Source: Melioribacter sp051488665 (GTDB lineage: Bacteria > Bacteroidota > Ignavibacteria > Ignavibacteriales > Melioribacteraceae). From it: 64,000 bases of DNA. A program made the translations under genes and the position numbers. This document shows, in pieces, positions 25,451 through 34,847 of this stretch. How positions within the stretch are numbered: position 1 is the stretch's first letter; each line of letters begins with the position of its first letter. Under the pieces are notes generated by a model. That model saw only the letters and a program-made list of their open reading frames with translations, searched no databases and was not told the DNA's origin. The stretch is taken from NCBI RefSeq assembly GCF_051488665.1, contig NZ_JBPSEG010000001.1:62001-126000 (forward strand), read 5' to 3'.

Positions 25451-26629
25451 TCAGTTGCAATTTTTTACAATCAAAGCCGAAGCTTCGCCGCCTCCTATAC
25501 ACAAAGAAGCCAGTCCGTGATTTGAATTTCTCTTTTTCATTTCGTGCAAAAGCGTCGTCAATATTCTTGCGCCGCTGGCTCCTATCGGATGACCCAATGC
25601 GACCGCGCCTCCGTTTACGTTTACATTTTCTCCTGTCAATCCGAGCAATTTATTTACTGCAAGAGACACAACGGCGAATGCTTCGTTAATTTCGAACAGG
25701 TCAATGTCTTCAATTTTCATATCGGCTTTTTTCAACGCTTTCCGGACAGCGTCAGCCGGAGCGGTGGTAAAATGAACCGGATCTTTGGCGGCTGAACTTT
25801 GCGCAATAATTTCAGCCATCGGTTTAAGACCGAGTTCATCGGCTTTCTCTTGGCTCATAATCAGCAAAGCGGCTGCTCCGTCGTTGATTTTAGAGGCATT
25901 CGCGGCGGTTACTACGCCTTGAGGATCAAAAGCGGGCTTCAGCTTCGGTATTTTTTCAAAATTGACCCGCTCGGGTTCTTCGTCTTTGGTTACTACAGTT
26001 TCTCCCTTGCGCGATTCGATTTTCACTTCAATAACTTCGTCGTTAAAACGCCCTTCGTTCCATGCCCGTTGCGCACGATTGTACGATTCGATTGCAAAAG
26101 CGTCCAGCTCTTCGCGCGTAAAATTAAATTCCCTTGCGCAAATCTCGGCGCAATTTCCCATATGAATATTTTCATAAACATCCACCAATCCGTCCAATAA
26201 AATCGAGTCGTAGAGAGTCGAGTTGCCCAATCGGAATCCCGAGCGGGCGTCTTTCAAAAGGTAAGGCGCGTTCGACATACTTTCCTGTCCGCCGGCAATA
26301 ATAATATCGGCGTCTCCGCATTGAATTGCCTGAGCGGCAAGCATAACAGCTTTGAGACCGCTGCCGCACATTTTGTTAATCGTCAGGCATTCGGTCTTTT
26401 CCGGCAGACCGGCATACAAAGCAGCTTGACGCGCCGGCGCCTGTCCTATTCCGGCAGTCAAAACGTTTCCCATTATTACTTCGTCAATAAGCGAAGGCTC
26501 GATTTCAGATTTTTCCAAAATTGCTTTGATTACTCTGCTTCCTAATTGCGGCGCGCTTAATTGACTCAATCCCCCGTTAAAACTCCCTATCGGAGTTCTT
26601 AAAGCGTGTGTTATAACTACTTTTTTCAT
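25451..26629 (-). CDS. atoB: Acetyl-CoA C-acetyltransferase (thiolase)
   Basis: 392 residues, standard thiolase length. The nucleophile is Cys88 (NKMCGSGLKA), the second motif is NVNGGAVALGHPIGASGAR (His near 350), and the proton-shuttling Cys is near 380 (LCIGGGEA). It condenses or cleaves acetoacetyl-CoA or longer 3-ketoacyl-CoA in the cytosol. The 12-base gap to the GH3 gene downstream suggests possible readthrough, but the functions are unrelated. Biosynthetic versus degradative role cannot be told from sequence. Confidence 0.93.
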   Translation of the reverse strand: MKKVVITHALRTPIGSFNGGLSQLSAPQLGSRVIKAILEKSEIEPSLIDEVIMGNVLTAGIGQAPARQAALYAGLPEKTECLTINKMCGSGLKAVMLAAQAIQCGDADIIIAGGQESMSNAPYLLKDARSGFRLGNSTLYDSILLDGLVDVYENIHMGNCAEICAREFNFTREELDAFAIESYNRAQRAWNEGRFNDEVIEVKIESRKGETVVTKDEEPERVNFEKIPKLKPAFDPQGVVTAANASKINDGAAALLIMSQEKADELGLKPMAEIIAQSSAAKDPVHFTTAPADAVRKALKKADMKIEDIDLFEINEAFAVVSLAVNKLLGLTGENVNVNGGAVALGHPIGASGARILTTLLHEMKKRNSNHGLASLCIGGGEASALIVKNCN

Positions 26630-26650
26630 CGGGCTCCTTTTTATTTTAAT

Positions 26651-27310
26651 TTACAAATCGAGCAAATAACCGTTCTTCTTCAACCAATTTCTTCTGGAAT
26701 AGTAGTCAGGCATCAATTCACCTACTTTATCCCAGAAAACTTTCGAATGATTTTTTATTTTCAGATGTACGAGTTCATGAACTACCACATAATCAATTAT
26801 ATCTTCGGGCGCCATAATCAATCTCCAGGAAAAATTCAGATTGCCTCTGTAGCTGCACGAGCCCCATCTTTTTTTTGCACTTGTAATTCTAATCGAATTA
26901 AAATTATAACCGAACTTCACCGCAAAATGATATACCCTTTCCCTGATTACTTCTTTAGCTTTTTTGCGGTAAAATTCCACAATTACCTTTTCCGCAATAT
27001 GTTTCTTTTTCGGATTAATATAAAGATTATCACCGAGGATTATGCTGCCGGCAACGGGACTGAATTTCAGAGTATAATTTTTACCGAGGAAGAGAAACTG
27101 TTCGCCTTCGGAATAATTTTTCTTTGGGACGAAAACATTTTTGAGAGTTTCCTTCTTCTTCAAAATCCACTTGCTGTGCAGGGCAATAATTTTATCGAGT
27201 TCATATTGAGTAATATTTTCAGGAGCTCTTACAACAAGTTTTCCGCCGGGAATCACCTGCAGCGAGACCGTTTTACGATTACTCTTAAGCAGTTTATCTA
27301 TTTTAATCAT
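26651..27310 (-). CDS. YgjP/UPF0028-type zinc metallopeptidase (DUF45)
   Basis: 219 residues. Metallopeptidase motif HELVHLKIKNHS near 178-190 (HExxH plus third His), with the preceding RWGSCSYRGNLNFSWRLIMA block that defines the YgjP/WLM-like DUF45 family. Probable cytosolic zinc protease of unknown substrate. Its ATG overlaps the malQ stop by 8 bases, so it is translated from the malQ transcript. Confidence 0.85.
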   Translation of the reverse strand: MIKIDKLLKSNRKTVSLQVIPGGKLVVRAPENITQYELDKIIALHSKWILKKKETLKNVFVPKKNYSEGEQFLFLGKNYTLKFSPVAGSIILGDNLYINPKKKHIAEKVIVEFYRKKAKEVIRERVYHFAVKFGYNFNSIRITSAKKRWGSCSYRGNLNFSWRLIMAPEDIIDYVVVHELVHLKIKNHSKVFWDKVGELMPDYYSRRNWLKKNGYLLDL

Positions 27311-28811
27311 GATTTTCTTTATTCGGATTTCTTTCGTAAAGCTCTATTAAATACCTGTAATGCTTAATCAGTCCGTCCCTGACCTGTCCCCAGTCGAATC
27401 GCCATGTCCAGTTACCGTCGGGCTTACTCGGGAAATTCATTCTTGCCGCACTGTCGAGATTGAGAATATCCTGCATCGGAATTATAACGATATTGCCGAC
27501 GGACGAATAAGCAAGTTTTATCAGAGCGTGGCACATATCGTCGCCGTAATAATTCATGTAATCCCGCGCATGATAAAAGACGTCGGAATTTTTTTCCTTC
27601 TCTTTTTCGAAAAAGCCGCGTGTAGTATCGTTATCGTGCGAACCTGTATAAACCACGCAGTTGTTGATAAAATTGTGCGGCAGAAATCTCTTTTCGCCGT
27701 CTTTACCGAAGGCGAACTGGAGAATTTTCATTCCGGGAAATTCGAATTTATCCCTGAGTTCTTCAACTTCCGGGGTTATAATACCGAGGTCTTCAGCAAG
27801 TACCGGCAAATCACCGAATTCATTTTTCAAAGTATTAAACAATTTTTCTCCGGGCGCTTTAACCCACTCGCCCGTTTCGGCGGTAGGCGCGTCCCCGGGA
27901 ATTTTATAATACGCTTCGAATCCTCTGAAGTGGTCTATGCGCACTATGTCCACCAGATTGAGAATTGATTTAAAACGGTCAATCCACCACTTGAAATTAT
28001 CTTTTTCCATTACGTTCCATTTGTACAAAGGATTGCCCCATAACTGTCCGGTAGCGCTGAAATAATCCGGCGGCACTCCCGCAACAAATTCAAGTTTGCC
28101 TTTCCCGTCAACGGTAAAATATTTTTTATTTGCCCATAAATCCGCGCTGTCGTATGCAATATAGATCGGCACGTCGCCGATAATTTTTATTCCTTTTGAA
28201 TTGGCGTATTCTCTTAAATTTTTCCACTGGCTGAAAAACTTAAATTGAACGAATTTCTGGAATCTTATTTCGTCGCTCAATTTATCCGTCCATTTTTCTA
28301 CTGCGTTTTTCTTTCTGAAGGCAATATCTTCCTCCCATTTGCTCCAGACAATTCCGCCGTGATAATTTTTGCAAGCCATAAAAAGCGCGAAATCATCGAG
28401 CCAATCGCTGTTCGATTCGCAAAATTCTTCGAAGCCGTCCTTGCCCGCCGAAGTATAATTTGCGTATGCCCGTCTAAGTAAATCAAATTTCAAACCGATT
28501 ATTTTCCCAAAATCGACGTGAAACTTTTCGTGTGCGATTAAATTTTTCAGATCATCGTCATTCAGTAAGCCTTCGTCTTTCAGAATGTCGGGACTTATAA
28601 GCAAAGGATTTCCGGCAAAAGCCGAAAAGCATTGATAAGGCGAATTGCCGAATCCGGTAGGACCCAGCGGAAGCACCTGCCAGAGCGTATTGCCGGTTTC
28701 CGCAAGAAAGTCAATAAATTTGTAGGCTTCTTTGCCGAGATCTCCTATGCCGTAATTTCCCGGCAACGATGTCGGGTGAAGCAGTATACCCGCGGAACGC
28801 GTAAATGTCAT
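27303..28811 (-). CDS. malQ: 4-alpha-glucanotransferase (GH77, amylomaltase)
   Basis: 502 residues, the usual length for the short bacterial form. It starts SAGILLHPTSLPGNYGIGDLG, the GH77 N-terminal signature. Catalytic residues are in VRIDHFRGFEAYY (nucleophile Asp near 292), VLAEDLG (acid/base Glu near 340) and GSHDNDTTRG (Asp near 393). It transfers alpha-1,4-glucan segments between maltodextrins. The adjacent divergent GH13 amylase and sugar transporter support a maltodextrin-utilisation role. Confidence 0.95.
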   Translation of the reverse strand: MTFTRSAGILLHPTSLPGNYGIGDLGKEAYKFIDFLAETGNTLWQVLPLGPTGFGNSPYQCFSAFAGNPLLISPDILKDEGLLNDDDLKNLIAHEKFHVDFGKIIGLKFDLLRRAYANYTSAGKDGFEEFCESNSDWLDDFALFMACKNYHGGIVWSKWEEDIAFRKKNAVEKWTDKLSDEIRFQKFVQFKFFSQWKNLREYANSKGIKIIGDVPIYIAYDSADLWANKKYFTVDGKGKLEFVAGVPPDYFSATGQLWGNPLYKWNVMEKDNFKWWIDRFKSILNLVDIVRIDHFRGFEAYYKIPGDAPTAETGEWVKAPGEKLFNTLKNEFGDLPVLAEDLGIITPEVEELRDKFEFPGMKILQFAFGKDGEKRFLPHNFINNCVVYTGSHDNDTTRGFFEKEKEKNSDVFYHARDYMNYYGDDMCHALIKLAYSSVGNIVIIPMQDILNLDSAARMNFPSKPDGNWTWRFDWGQVRDGLIKHYRYLIELYERNPNKENHD

Positions 28812-28947
28812 ATAATTTTCCTCTCAGTTTTTTTGTCAATAAAACTACGCAATTTTATAATCACTCGAAAATTTCTCTCGGCAATTCTCTATTTTGAACT
28901 CAATCAAAATTACCTTACATTTTCGGGAAAAAAAAAGGAAGATTGAT

Positions 28948-30312
28948 ATGAAGTGCTTCAACGGCAGGAAAATTCTGATTCTCAAGCTGCTCTTATTGTC
29001 ATTCATAATAATCAATGCGCAAGAGAAAAAGCCGGTCGTACCGCAATTTAAGCCGCCCGAATGGACAAAAAACGTAGTTATGTACGAAGTGAATGTAAGA
29101 CAATACACTCCCGAAGGAACTTTCAAAGCGTTCGAAGAACATTTACCGAGACTGAATAAAATGGGCGTCGATATTTTGTGGTTCATGCCGATCCACCCGA
29201 TCGGAGAGAAGAATAGAAAAGGCAGCCTCGGCAGTTATTATTCAATCAAAGATTACAAAGCGATTAATCCCGAATACGGAACCGAAGAAGATTTCAAACA
29301 TCTCGTAAACAAAGCTCACGAAATGGGATTTTACGTAATGCTCGACTGGGTGGCAAATCATACATCCTGGGACAATGTTTGGACTGAATCGCATCCTGAA
29401 TTTTTCAGCAAGAATGAAAAAGGAGAGTTCTATCCCCCCGTTCCGGATTGGCACGATGTAATCGACCTCGATTTTTCAAACAAAGAATTATGGAACTACA
29501 TGATTGACGCTATGAAATATTGGGTATCCGAATTCGACGTTGACGGCTTCAGATGCGACTACGCAAACGGCGTTCCTATCGAATTCTGGACTGCGGCAAG
29601 AAAAGAACTCGAAAAAGTAAAACCTCTCTTTATGCTGGCTGAAGCAGCCGAGCCCGAAATGCATATAGCTTTTGATATGACTTACAACTGGCAGCTTAAA
29701 GACATAATGAATAAAATAGCCGCGGGCGAATTGAACGCCGCCGCTTTGACAAACCACATTTTGACAGAGAAGAAAGAATATCCGAAAGAAGGTTACAGAC
29801 TAAATTTCACGACAAATCACGACGAAAATTCATGGAGCGGAACAGTATTCGAACGACTCGGCGAAAGCGCCGAAATGTTCTCGGTATTAACGACAACAAT
29901 TCATGGAATGCCCCTTTTTTACAGCGGTCAGGAGGCGGGACTCAACAAAAGACTCCGCTTTTTCGAAAAAGACACTATCGATTGGTCGAATCCCGTATTT
30001 GAGGATCTCTTTACAAAATTGTGCGAGCTCAAAGAAAAGAACAAAGCTGTTTGGAGCGGATTATACGGCGGAGAAGTTATTCTTATAGAAAACAGCAATC
30101 CCGAAAATATTTTTTCATTTTACCGCGAAAAAGACGGTTACCGTTTAATAGCATTTTTCAACGCTTCGCCGAAGGAGCAAAAATTTTCGTTTAAATCCGG
30201 AAGCCTCGCAGGAGCATACAAAAATTATTTTACTTCGGAAGAATTTACACTCAAAACCGACAACACATTAACGCTCAAACCGTGGGAATACATTATTCTT
30301 GTTAATAAATAG
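28948..30312 (+). CDS. Exported GH13 alpha-amylase family enzyme
   Basis: About 454 residues from the ATG at 28948, chosen because an AAGGAAG ribosome site precedes it and it opens with a signal peptide (FNGRKILILKLLLLSFIII, cleavage near NAQ); an in-frame ATG 54 bases earlier lacks both. GH13 motifs present: DWVANHTSW near 135, nucleophile Asp in GFRCDYANG near 200, acid/base Glu in LAEAAEPE near 230, and TNHDEN near 290. It probably hydrolyses starch or maltodextrins in the periplasm, feeding the transporter downstream and MalQ. Confidence 0.92.
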   Translation: MKCFNGRKILILKLLLLSFIIINAQEKKPVVPQFKPPEWTKNVVMYEVNVRQYTPEGTFKAFEEHLPRLNKMGVDILWFMPIHPIGEKNRKGSLGSYYSIKDYKAINPEYGTEEDFKHLVNKAHEMGFYVMLDWVANHTSWDNVWTESHPEFFSKNEKGEFYPPVPDWHDVIDLDFSNKELWNYMIDAMKYWVSEFDVDGFRCDYANGVPIEFWTAARKELEKVKPLFMLAEAAEPEMHIAFDMTYNWQLKDIMNKIAAGELNAAALTNHILTEKKEYPKEGYRLNFTTNHDENSWSGTVFERLGESAEMFSVLTTTIHGMPLFYSGQEAGLNKRLRFFEKDTIDWSNPVFEDLFTKLCELKEKNKAVWSGLYGGEVILIENSNPENIFSFYREKDGYRLIAFFNASPKEQKFSFKSGSLAGAYKNYFTSEEFTLKTDNTLTLKPWEYIILVNK

Positions 30313-30324
30313 AACAGGTTACAT

Positions 30325-31230
30325 ATGGAAAAACCCCGTTTAAGTTTCTGGCAAATATGGAACATGAGTTTTGGATTTTTCGGAATCCAATTCGGTTTTG
30401 CTCTGCAAAACGCAAACGTAAGCAGGATATTCGAAACATTAGGAGCAAGCATAGACGACATTCCTATACTCTGGATTGCGGCTCCGGTTACAGGTTTGAT
30501 TGTCCAGCCGATTATAGGGCATATGAGCGACAGGACATGGAATAAGCTCGGCAGAAGGAAGCCGTATTTTCTGACAGGAGCGATATTAGCCTCACTTGCG
30601 CTAATCGTAATGCCAAACTCGCCGGCTCTCTGGGTTGCGGCAGGTATGCTGTGGATAATGGACGCTTCAATCAATATTTCGATGGAACCCTTCAGAGCAT
30701 TTGTGGGCGATATGCTCCCCTCGTCTCAACGCACGTTGGGTTTTTCGATGCAAAGTTTTTTCATCGGCTCCGGCGCCGTAATAGCGTCGGCGCTGCCTTA
30801 TTTAATGACAAATTGGTTCGGCATTAGCAATGTGGCTCCGGAAGGTAAAATACCCGACAGCGTCAAGTTCGCTTTTTACATTGGCGCCGCCGTTTTTTTT
30901 CTTTCCGTTCTCTGGACGGTTCTCACATCGAAAGAATATTCGCCCGAAGAACTGGAAAAATACGCCGTCCATTCCGAGTCCGAAGAAAACGGAAATTACG
31001 AAGAGCGGTTTGTAGAAAGCAAAAAGTTGATGCGCAACGGCATTATATGGTTCCTTTCGGGTTTGATTCTGTACCTAGTTTTTTATTTTAAGATTTATAT
31101 CGATTACGGAGTGGCACTCTTTTTACTCGGAGCCGCCGCATTCGGCGTACTTCAAATACTTGCAGGATTGTTGATTAAGAGCGACAAAAAAAAAGAACGG
31201 ATTCGTCGTTATTATAAACGACCTGTATAA
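30325..31230 (+). CDS. Sugar MFS transporter, N-terminal part (frameshifted)
   Basis: 301 residues ending SDKKKERIRRYYKRPV. The protein opens with an SLC45/GPH-like MFS signature: WNMSFGFFGIQFGFALQNAN, then GHMSDRTWNKLGRRKPYF (the DRxxxxxGRR loop) near 70 and several membrane helices. It stops inside a transporter that should continue for another 200 residues. Removing one A from the A9 run at 31186-31194 joins it to the next frame (KNGFVVIINDLYNMPKTM), as in intact relatives. A12-base gap separates it from the GH13 gene, suggesting an operon for maltodextrin uptake. Confidence 0.85.
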   Translation: MEKPRLSFWQIWNMSFGFFGIQFGFALQNANVSRIFETLGASIDDIPILWIAAPVTGLIVQPIIGHMSDRTWNKLGRRKPYFLTGAILASLALIVMPNSPALWVAAGMLWIMDASINISMEPFRAFVGDMLPSSQRTLGFSMQSFFIGSGAVIASALPYLMTNWFGISNVAPEGKIPDSVKFAFYIGAAVFFLSVLWTVLTSKEYSPEELEKYAVHSESEENGNYEERFVESKKLMRNGIIWFLSGLILYLVFYFKIYIDYGVALFLLGAAAFGVLQILAGLLIKSDKKKERIRRYYKRPV

Positions 31231-31231
31231 T

Positions 31232-31831
31232 ATGCCGAAAACGATGGTTCAGCTGGCGTACGTTCAATTCTTTTCCTGGTTTGCGCTCTTTTCGATGTGG
31301 ATCTATACTACTCCGGCGGTCACGCATCACATTTACGGCGCAACCGATACATCTTCGGCATTATATAACGAAGGCGCAAATTGGGTCGGCGTTTTGATGT
31401 CGGTTTATAACGGATTTGCTGCTCTAATGGCATTTGTTTTAATTATTATGGCTCGGAAGACCAGCCGAAAAACCGTTCATGCAATCAGTCTTATTTTCGG
31501 AGGAATCGGTTTGATCTCCTTCTATTTTATCAAAGACCCCGAGTTGTTACTCGTTTCGGAACTGGGAATCGGACTTGCCTGGGCTTCGATACTTGCCATG
31601 CCGTATGCAATATTGACCGGCTCGCTCCCGCAAAAGAAAATGGGAGTTTACATGGGAATATTCAATTTTTTCATAGTAATTCCTCAAATAACCGCCGCTG
31701 CAATATTAGGATTTTTCGTCCGCACGATCTTTGCGGGCGAAGCTATCTACGCGCTCGTACTAGGCGGTGTATCGATGTTTTTGGCGGCTATATTGGTTAA
31801 CTTCGTCAACGATAAAGACAATACAAAATAG
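31232..31831 (+). CDS. Sugar MFS transporter, C-terminal part (frameshifted)
   Basis: 199 residues from a downstream ATG, with about six further transmembrane helices (FFSWFALFSMWIYTTPA, VLMSVYNGFAALMAFVLIIM, IPQITAAAILGFFVR). NMPKTMVQLAYVQFFSWF is the usual start of the second half of this transporter family, so this is one gene with the preceding frame, not a separate protein. Either it is a pseudogene, the A9 tract carries an assembly error, or transcriptional slippage restores the frame. Confidence 0.8.
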   Translation: MPKTMVQLAYVQFFSWFALFSMWIYTTPAVTHHIYGATDTSSALYNEGANWVGVLMSVYNGFAALMAFVLIIMARKTSRKTVHAISLIFGGIGLISFYFIKDPELLLVSELGIGLAWASILAMPYAILTGSLPQKKMGVYMGIFNFFIVIPQITAAAILGFFVRTIFAGEAIYALVLGGVSMFLAAILVNFVNDKDNTK

Positions 31832-31924
31832 ACGGTCAACTTATCATGAATTTTATCGATAATAATATATCGGATAAAAAGCGCATGTCGTTACGCGCTC
31901 CTACAGACCGGCAATGAGTTATAT

Positions 31925-34756
31925 TTGATAATAACAGACTTAATATATAATCTGGCATTACTAATTTCGGTAAGCGTTTTATCGGGCTATGCAGAGCCGT
32001 ATTTCCCGCGCAATACTCTCACGGGCAAAATTATTCAAGGATTTGTTTTCGGAATCGCCGCCGTCACAGGAATTATCTTTTCCTATAATTTAAGCGACGG
32101 AATCTTTATCGACGGCGCTTCGATTATACCGGGCGTCGCGGCTTTATTCTTCGGTTATATATCCGGATTAATCGCCGCTCTTGCTGCAATTATTTACAGA
32201 ACGTCGTTGGGAGGTATCGGAGTTTATACGTCCGCATTGATAATTCTCACTTCCTTAGCCATCGGATTGATCTTCAGAAGATACGCAAGAGCGCGCGCCA
32301 AGGACCTGAACGCTCTGCATTTCTATATCATGGGATTAATAATTCACTTTGCTATGTTATCGTACCTGCTTTTATTGCCGGATATTGTTACGGAAACTTA
32401 CGAAAGCGCGGCGATTACAATTATAACTCTTTTCCCGGCAGCGACCGTTCTCATTTGTACAATACTGTCCGATCAATTGAATCGTTACAAATCCGCAGAT
32501 AAATTAAAAGCGCGCGAAGAACTATTCCGGACAGCTCTTTATAGCATCGGAGAAGCCGTAATTACAACGGATGCGAAAGGATTAATAAAAAGCATGAACA
32601 GCGTTGCCGAAAATTTAACGGGTTGGAACGAAAAAGATTCTTTGGGCTTACCGGTTGATAAAGTCTTTAATATTGTAAATGAATTTACGGGTAAAAAGTC
32701 AAGAAATCCCGTTGAATTGGCGCTTGAAGAAAATAAAACCGTGGCTTTTGCCAATCACACTCTTTTAATCAATAGAAACGGGGATAAGATTCCGATAGCC
32801 GACAGCGGAGCTCCTATTAAAAACGACTCCGGCGAAATTACCGGCGTCGTTCTCGTTTTCAGAGACCAAACTCAAGAAAGAGAAACTGAAAATAGAATTA
32901 ATGAGACCAACCACATTCTCCAAAACATTCTCGATACTGCGCCGGTGAGCATTTTCTGGAAAAATACCGATTCTGTTTACATCGGATGCAACAAAGCTTT
33001 TGCGCTTCAAGCGGGATTCGATTATCCATCCGAAATTTACGGCAAAAACGACCATGATCTGAAATGGCATAAAGAAGCCAATAAAATAATCGGCGACGAC
33101 AAAGAAGTAATAATGAACGACATTAACAATATTGGAAAAATTGAGAAATTCTCATTGCAAGACGGTACGGTCAAATGGCATAGGATTAACAGAGTTCCGT
33201 TAAAAAACTCACTTGGAGAAATAACAGGTATACTCGGCGTTATGGAAGATATTACCGATCAAAAACTTCTCGAAGAAAAGCTTGCAATTGACGAAGACCG
33301 GTTGCGTATGTTGGTGGAAGGAACGCCGGACTTCTTTTTCTACACTCAGGATGCTGAAGGAAATTTAACTTATGTTTCCCCTTCCGTCGAAAGGATTACC
33401 GGATATAATTTTGAAGAATGGTTTGCCAAGCGCGATTGGTTTACTACCGATAATCCGATTAATAAATTGGCAAAAGAAATTACCGTTATGCATCTCAAAG
33501 GTTTGCAAACCGAGGAACCGATTTATATCGAGATCAAGAATAAGAGCGGCGAGCTCATATTCCTCGAAATATACGAGCATCCTATAATTCGAAACGGGAA
33601 AGTTGCGGGTTTACAGGGCGTGGCTCATAATATTACGAAAGAACGAGAATTCCATGAAAAGTTAAAGACGTCGGAAGCGGAACTTCAGGCAATTTTCGAC
33701 GCTCTGCCGGACGTTGTTTTCACTATCAACAACGAAGGCAGATATTTGAAAATTTCTTCTTCGAATCAGGAACTGTTATATAAACCGGCTGACAATCTGT
33801 TAAACAGAACGCTGCACGAAGTTCTCCCCGTGCAAACAGCCGATTATTTTCTTCAGATAATTCATAATGTTTTGGAGGATAAAAAAGGCGGTCAAATCGA
33901 ATACGAACTCGAAATCAATAACGAATTAAAAAATTTCCTCGCGACTATCGAGCCTTTGACTTCCGATACAGTGCTCTGGGTAGCGCGTGATATTACGTTA
34001 ATTAAAAACTACCATAAAGAATTGATCGAAGCGAAAGAATCGGCGGAGAAAGCCGATAAACTCAAAAGCGAATTCCTTGCTCAAATGTCGCACGAAATCC
34101 GAAGCCCGATTAATAATATCCTCGGTCATATTTCCCTGGTGAAAATGTTCATCGAAGAGAATTCATATATGGACGAAGATTTGAATTTCAGTTTCGATGC
34201 AATCGATAATTCAAGCAGGCGGATCGTGCGCACTATCGACTCCATTCTCAACATGTCGGAATTGTCGCTTGGCACATACAAACCGAACAAGAAAAAAATT
34301 GATATCCTTGCAATAGTAGAAAATCTTTACAACGAATATAAATCGGCGGCTGCAAGAAAAAATTTACAATTTAACGTTAATAACAACGCCGACTTTTCTC
34401 TTATCTACTCGGACGATTATTCGGTTTACCAGATAATAGCGAATTTAATCGACAATGCAATCAAGTACACAAAAGAAGGCGGCATAGCAATTACTTTGAA
34501 CAATCTGGATGACGTTCTCGAAGTGAAAATTTCGGATACGGGCATTGGCATTTCCGAAGAATACCAAAAAAGTTTGTTTACGGCATTTTCCCAGGAAGAA
34601 CACGGATACACCCGTAAATTCGAAGGAACCGGGCTTGGTATGTCGCTCGTTAAACGATATTGCGATTTAATCGGCGCAGGCATCGAAGTTGAAAGCAAGA
34701 AAAAAGTAGGCACGACATTTACGCTTACATTCCCGCAAAATATAAATCTCAATTAA
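31925..34756 (+). CDS. 5TM (LytS-like) multi-PAS sensor histidine kinase
   Basis: 943 residues starting at a TTG. About 1-190 form five or six membrane helices with the 5TMR-LYT pattern (GASIIPGVAALFFGYISGLI), then at least four PAS/PAC modules (about 200-325, 330-455, 455-580, 585-700). The HisKA acceptor lies in QMSHEIRSPINN near 722, followed by a HATPase with IANLIDNAIKY, DTGIGI and GTGLGMSL. It lacks a receiver. LytS-type membrane domains sense small ligands or membrane state. No response regulator is adjacent, so the partner is unknown. A 23-codon ATG ORF (31846-31917) just upstream could be a leader. Confidence 0.88.
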   Translation: MIITDLIYNLALLISVSVLSGYAEPYFPRNTLTGKIIQGFVFGIAAVTGIIFSYNLSDGIFIDGASIIPGVAALFFGYISGLIAALAAIIYRTSLGGIGVYTSALIILTSLAIGLIFRRYARARAKDLNALHFYIMGLIIHFAMLSYLLLLPDIVTETYESAAITIITLFPAATVLICTILSDQLNRYKSADKLKAREELFRTALYSIGEAVITTDAKGLIKSMNSVAENLTGWNEKDSLGLPVDKVFNIVNEFTGKKSRNPVELALEENKTVAFANHTLLINRNGDKIPIADSGAPIKNDSGEITGVVLVFRDQTQERETENRINETNHILQNILDTAPVSIFWKNTDSVYIGCNKAFALQAGFDYPSEIYGKNDHDLKWHKEANKIIGDDKEVIMNDINNIGKIEKFSLQDGTVKWHRINRVPLKNSLGEITGILGVMEDITDQKLLEEKLAIDEDRLRMLVEGTPDFFFYTQDAEGNLTYVSPSVERITGYNFEEWFAKRDWFTTDNPINKLAKEITVMHLKGLQTEEPIYIEIKNKSGELIFLEIYEHPIIRNGKVAGLQGVAHNITKEREFHEKLKTSEAELQAIFDALPDVVFTINNEGRYLKISSSNQELLYKPADNLLNRTLHEVLPVQTADYFLQIIHNVLEDKKGGQIEYELEINNELKNFLATIEPLTSDTVLWVARDITLIKNYHKELIEAKESAEKADKLKSEFLAQMSHEIRSPINNILGHISLVKMFIEENSYMDEDLNFSFDAIDNSSRRIVRTIDSILNMSELSLGTYKPNKKKIDILAIVENLYNEYKSAAARKNLQFNVNNNADFSLIYSDDYSVYQIIANLIDNAIKYTKEGGIAITLNNLDDVLEVKISDTGIGISEEYQKSLFTAFSQEEHGYTRKFEGTGLGMSLVKRYCDLIGAGIEVESKKKVGTTFTLTFPQNINLN

Positions 34757-34847
34757 TCCTTCCGCAGAACTATCTTCCCGGCTAATATGTTATAACAAGA
34801 AAATTCCTTAAATTTGTTGTTTATTTTTTTGCACTTTGGAGAATTGA

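Noticed and set aside
30225..30674. - strand frame opposite the GH13 and transporter genes
   Set aside because: Shadow of real genes on the + strand; both have strong domain evidence.
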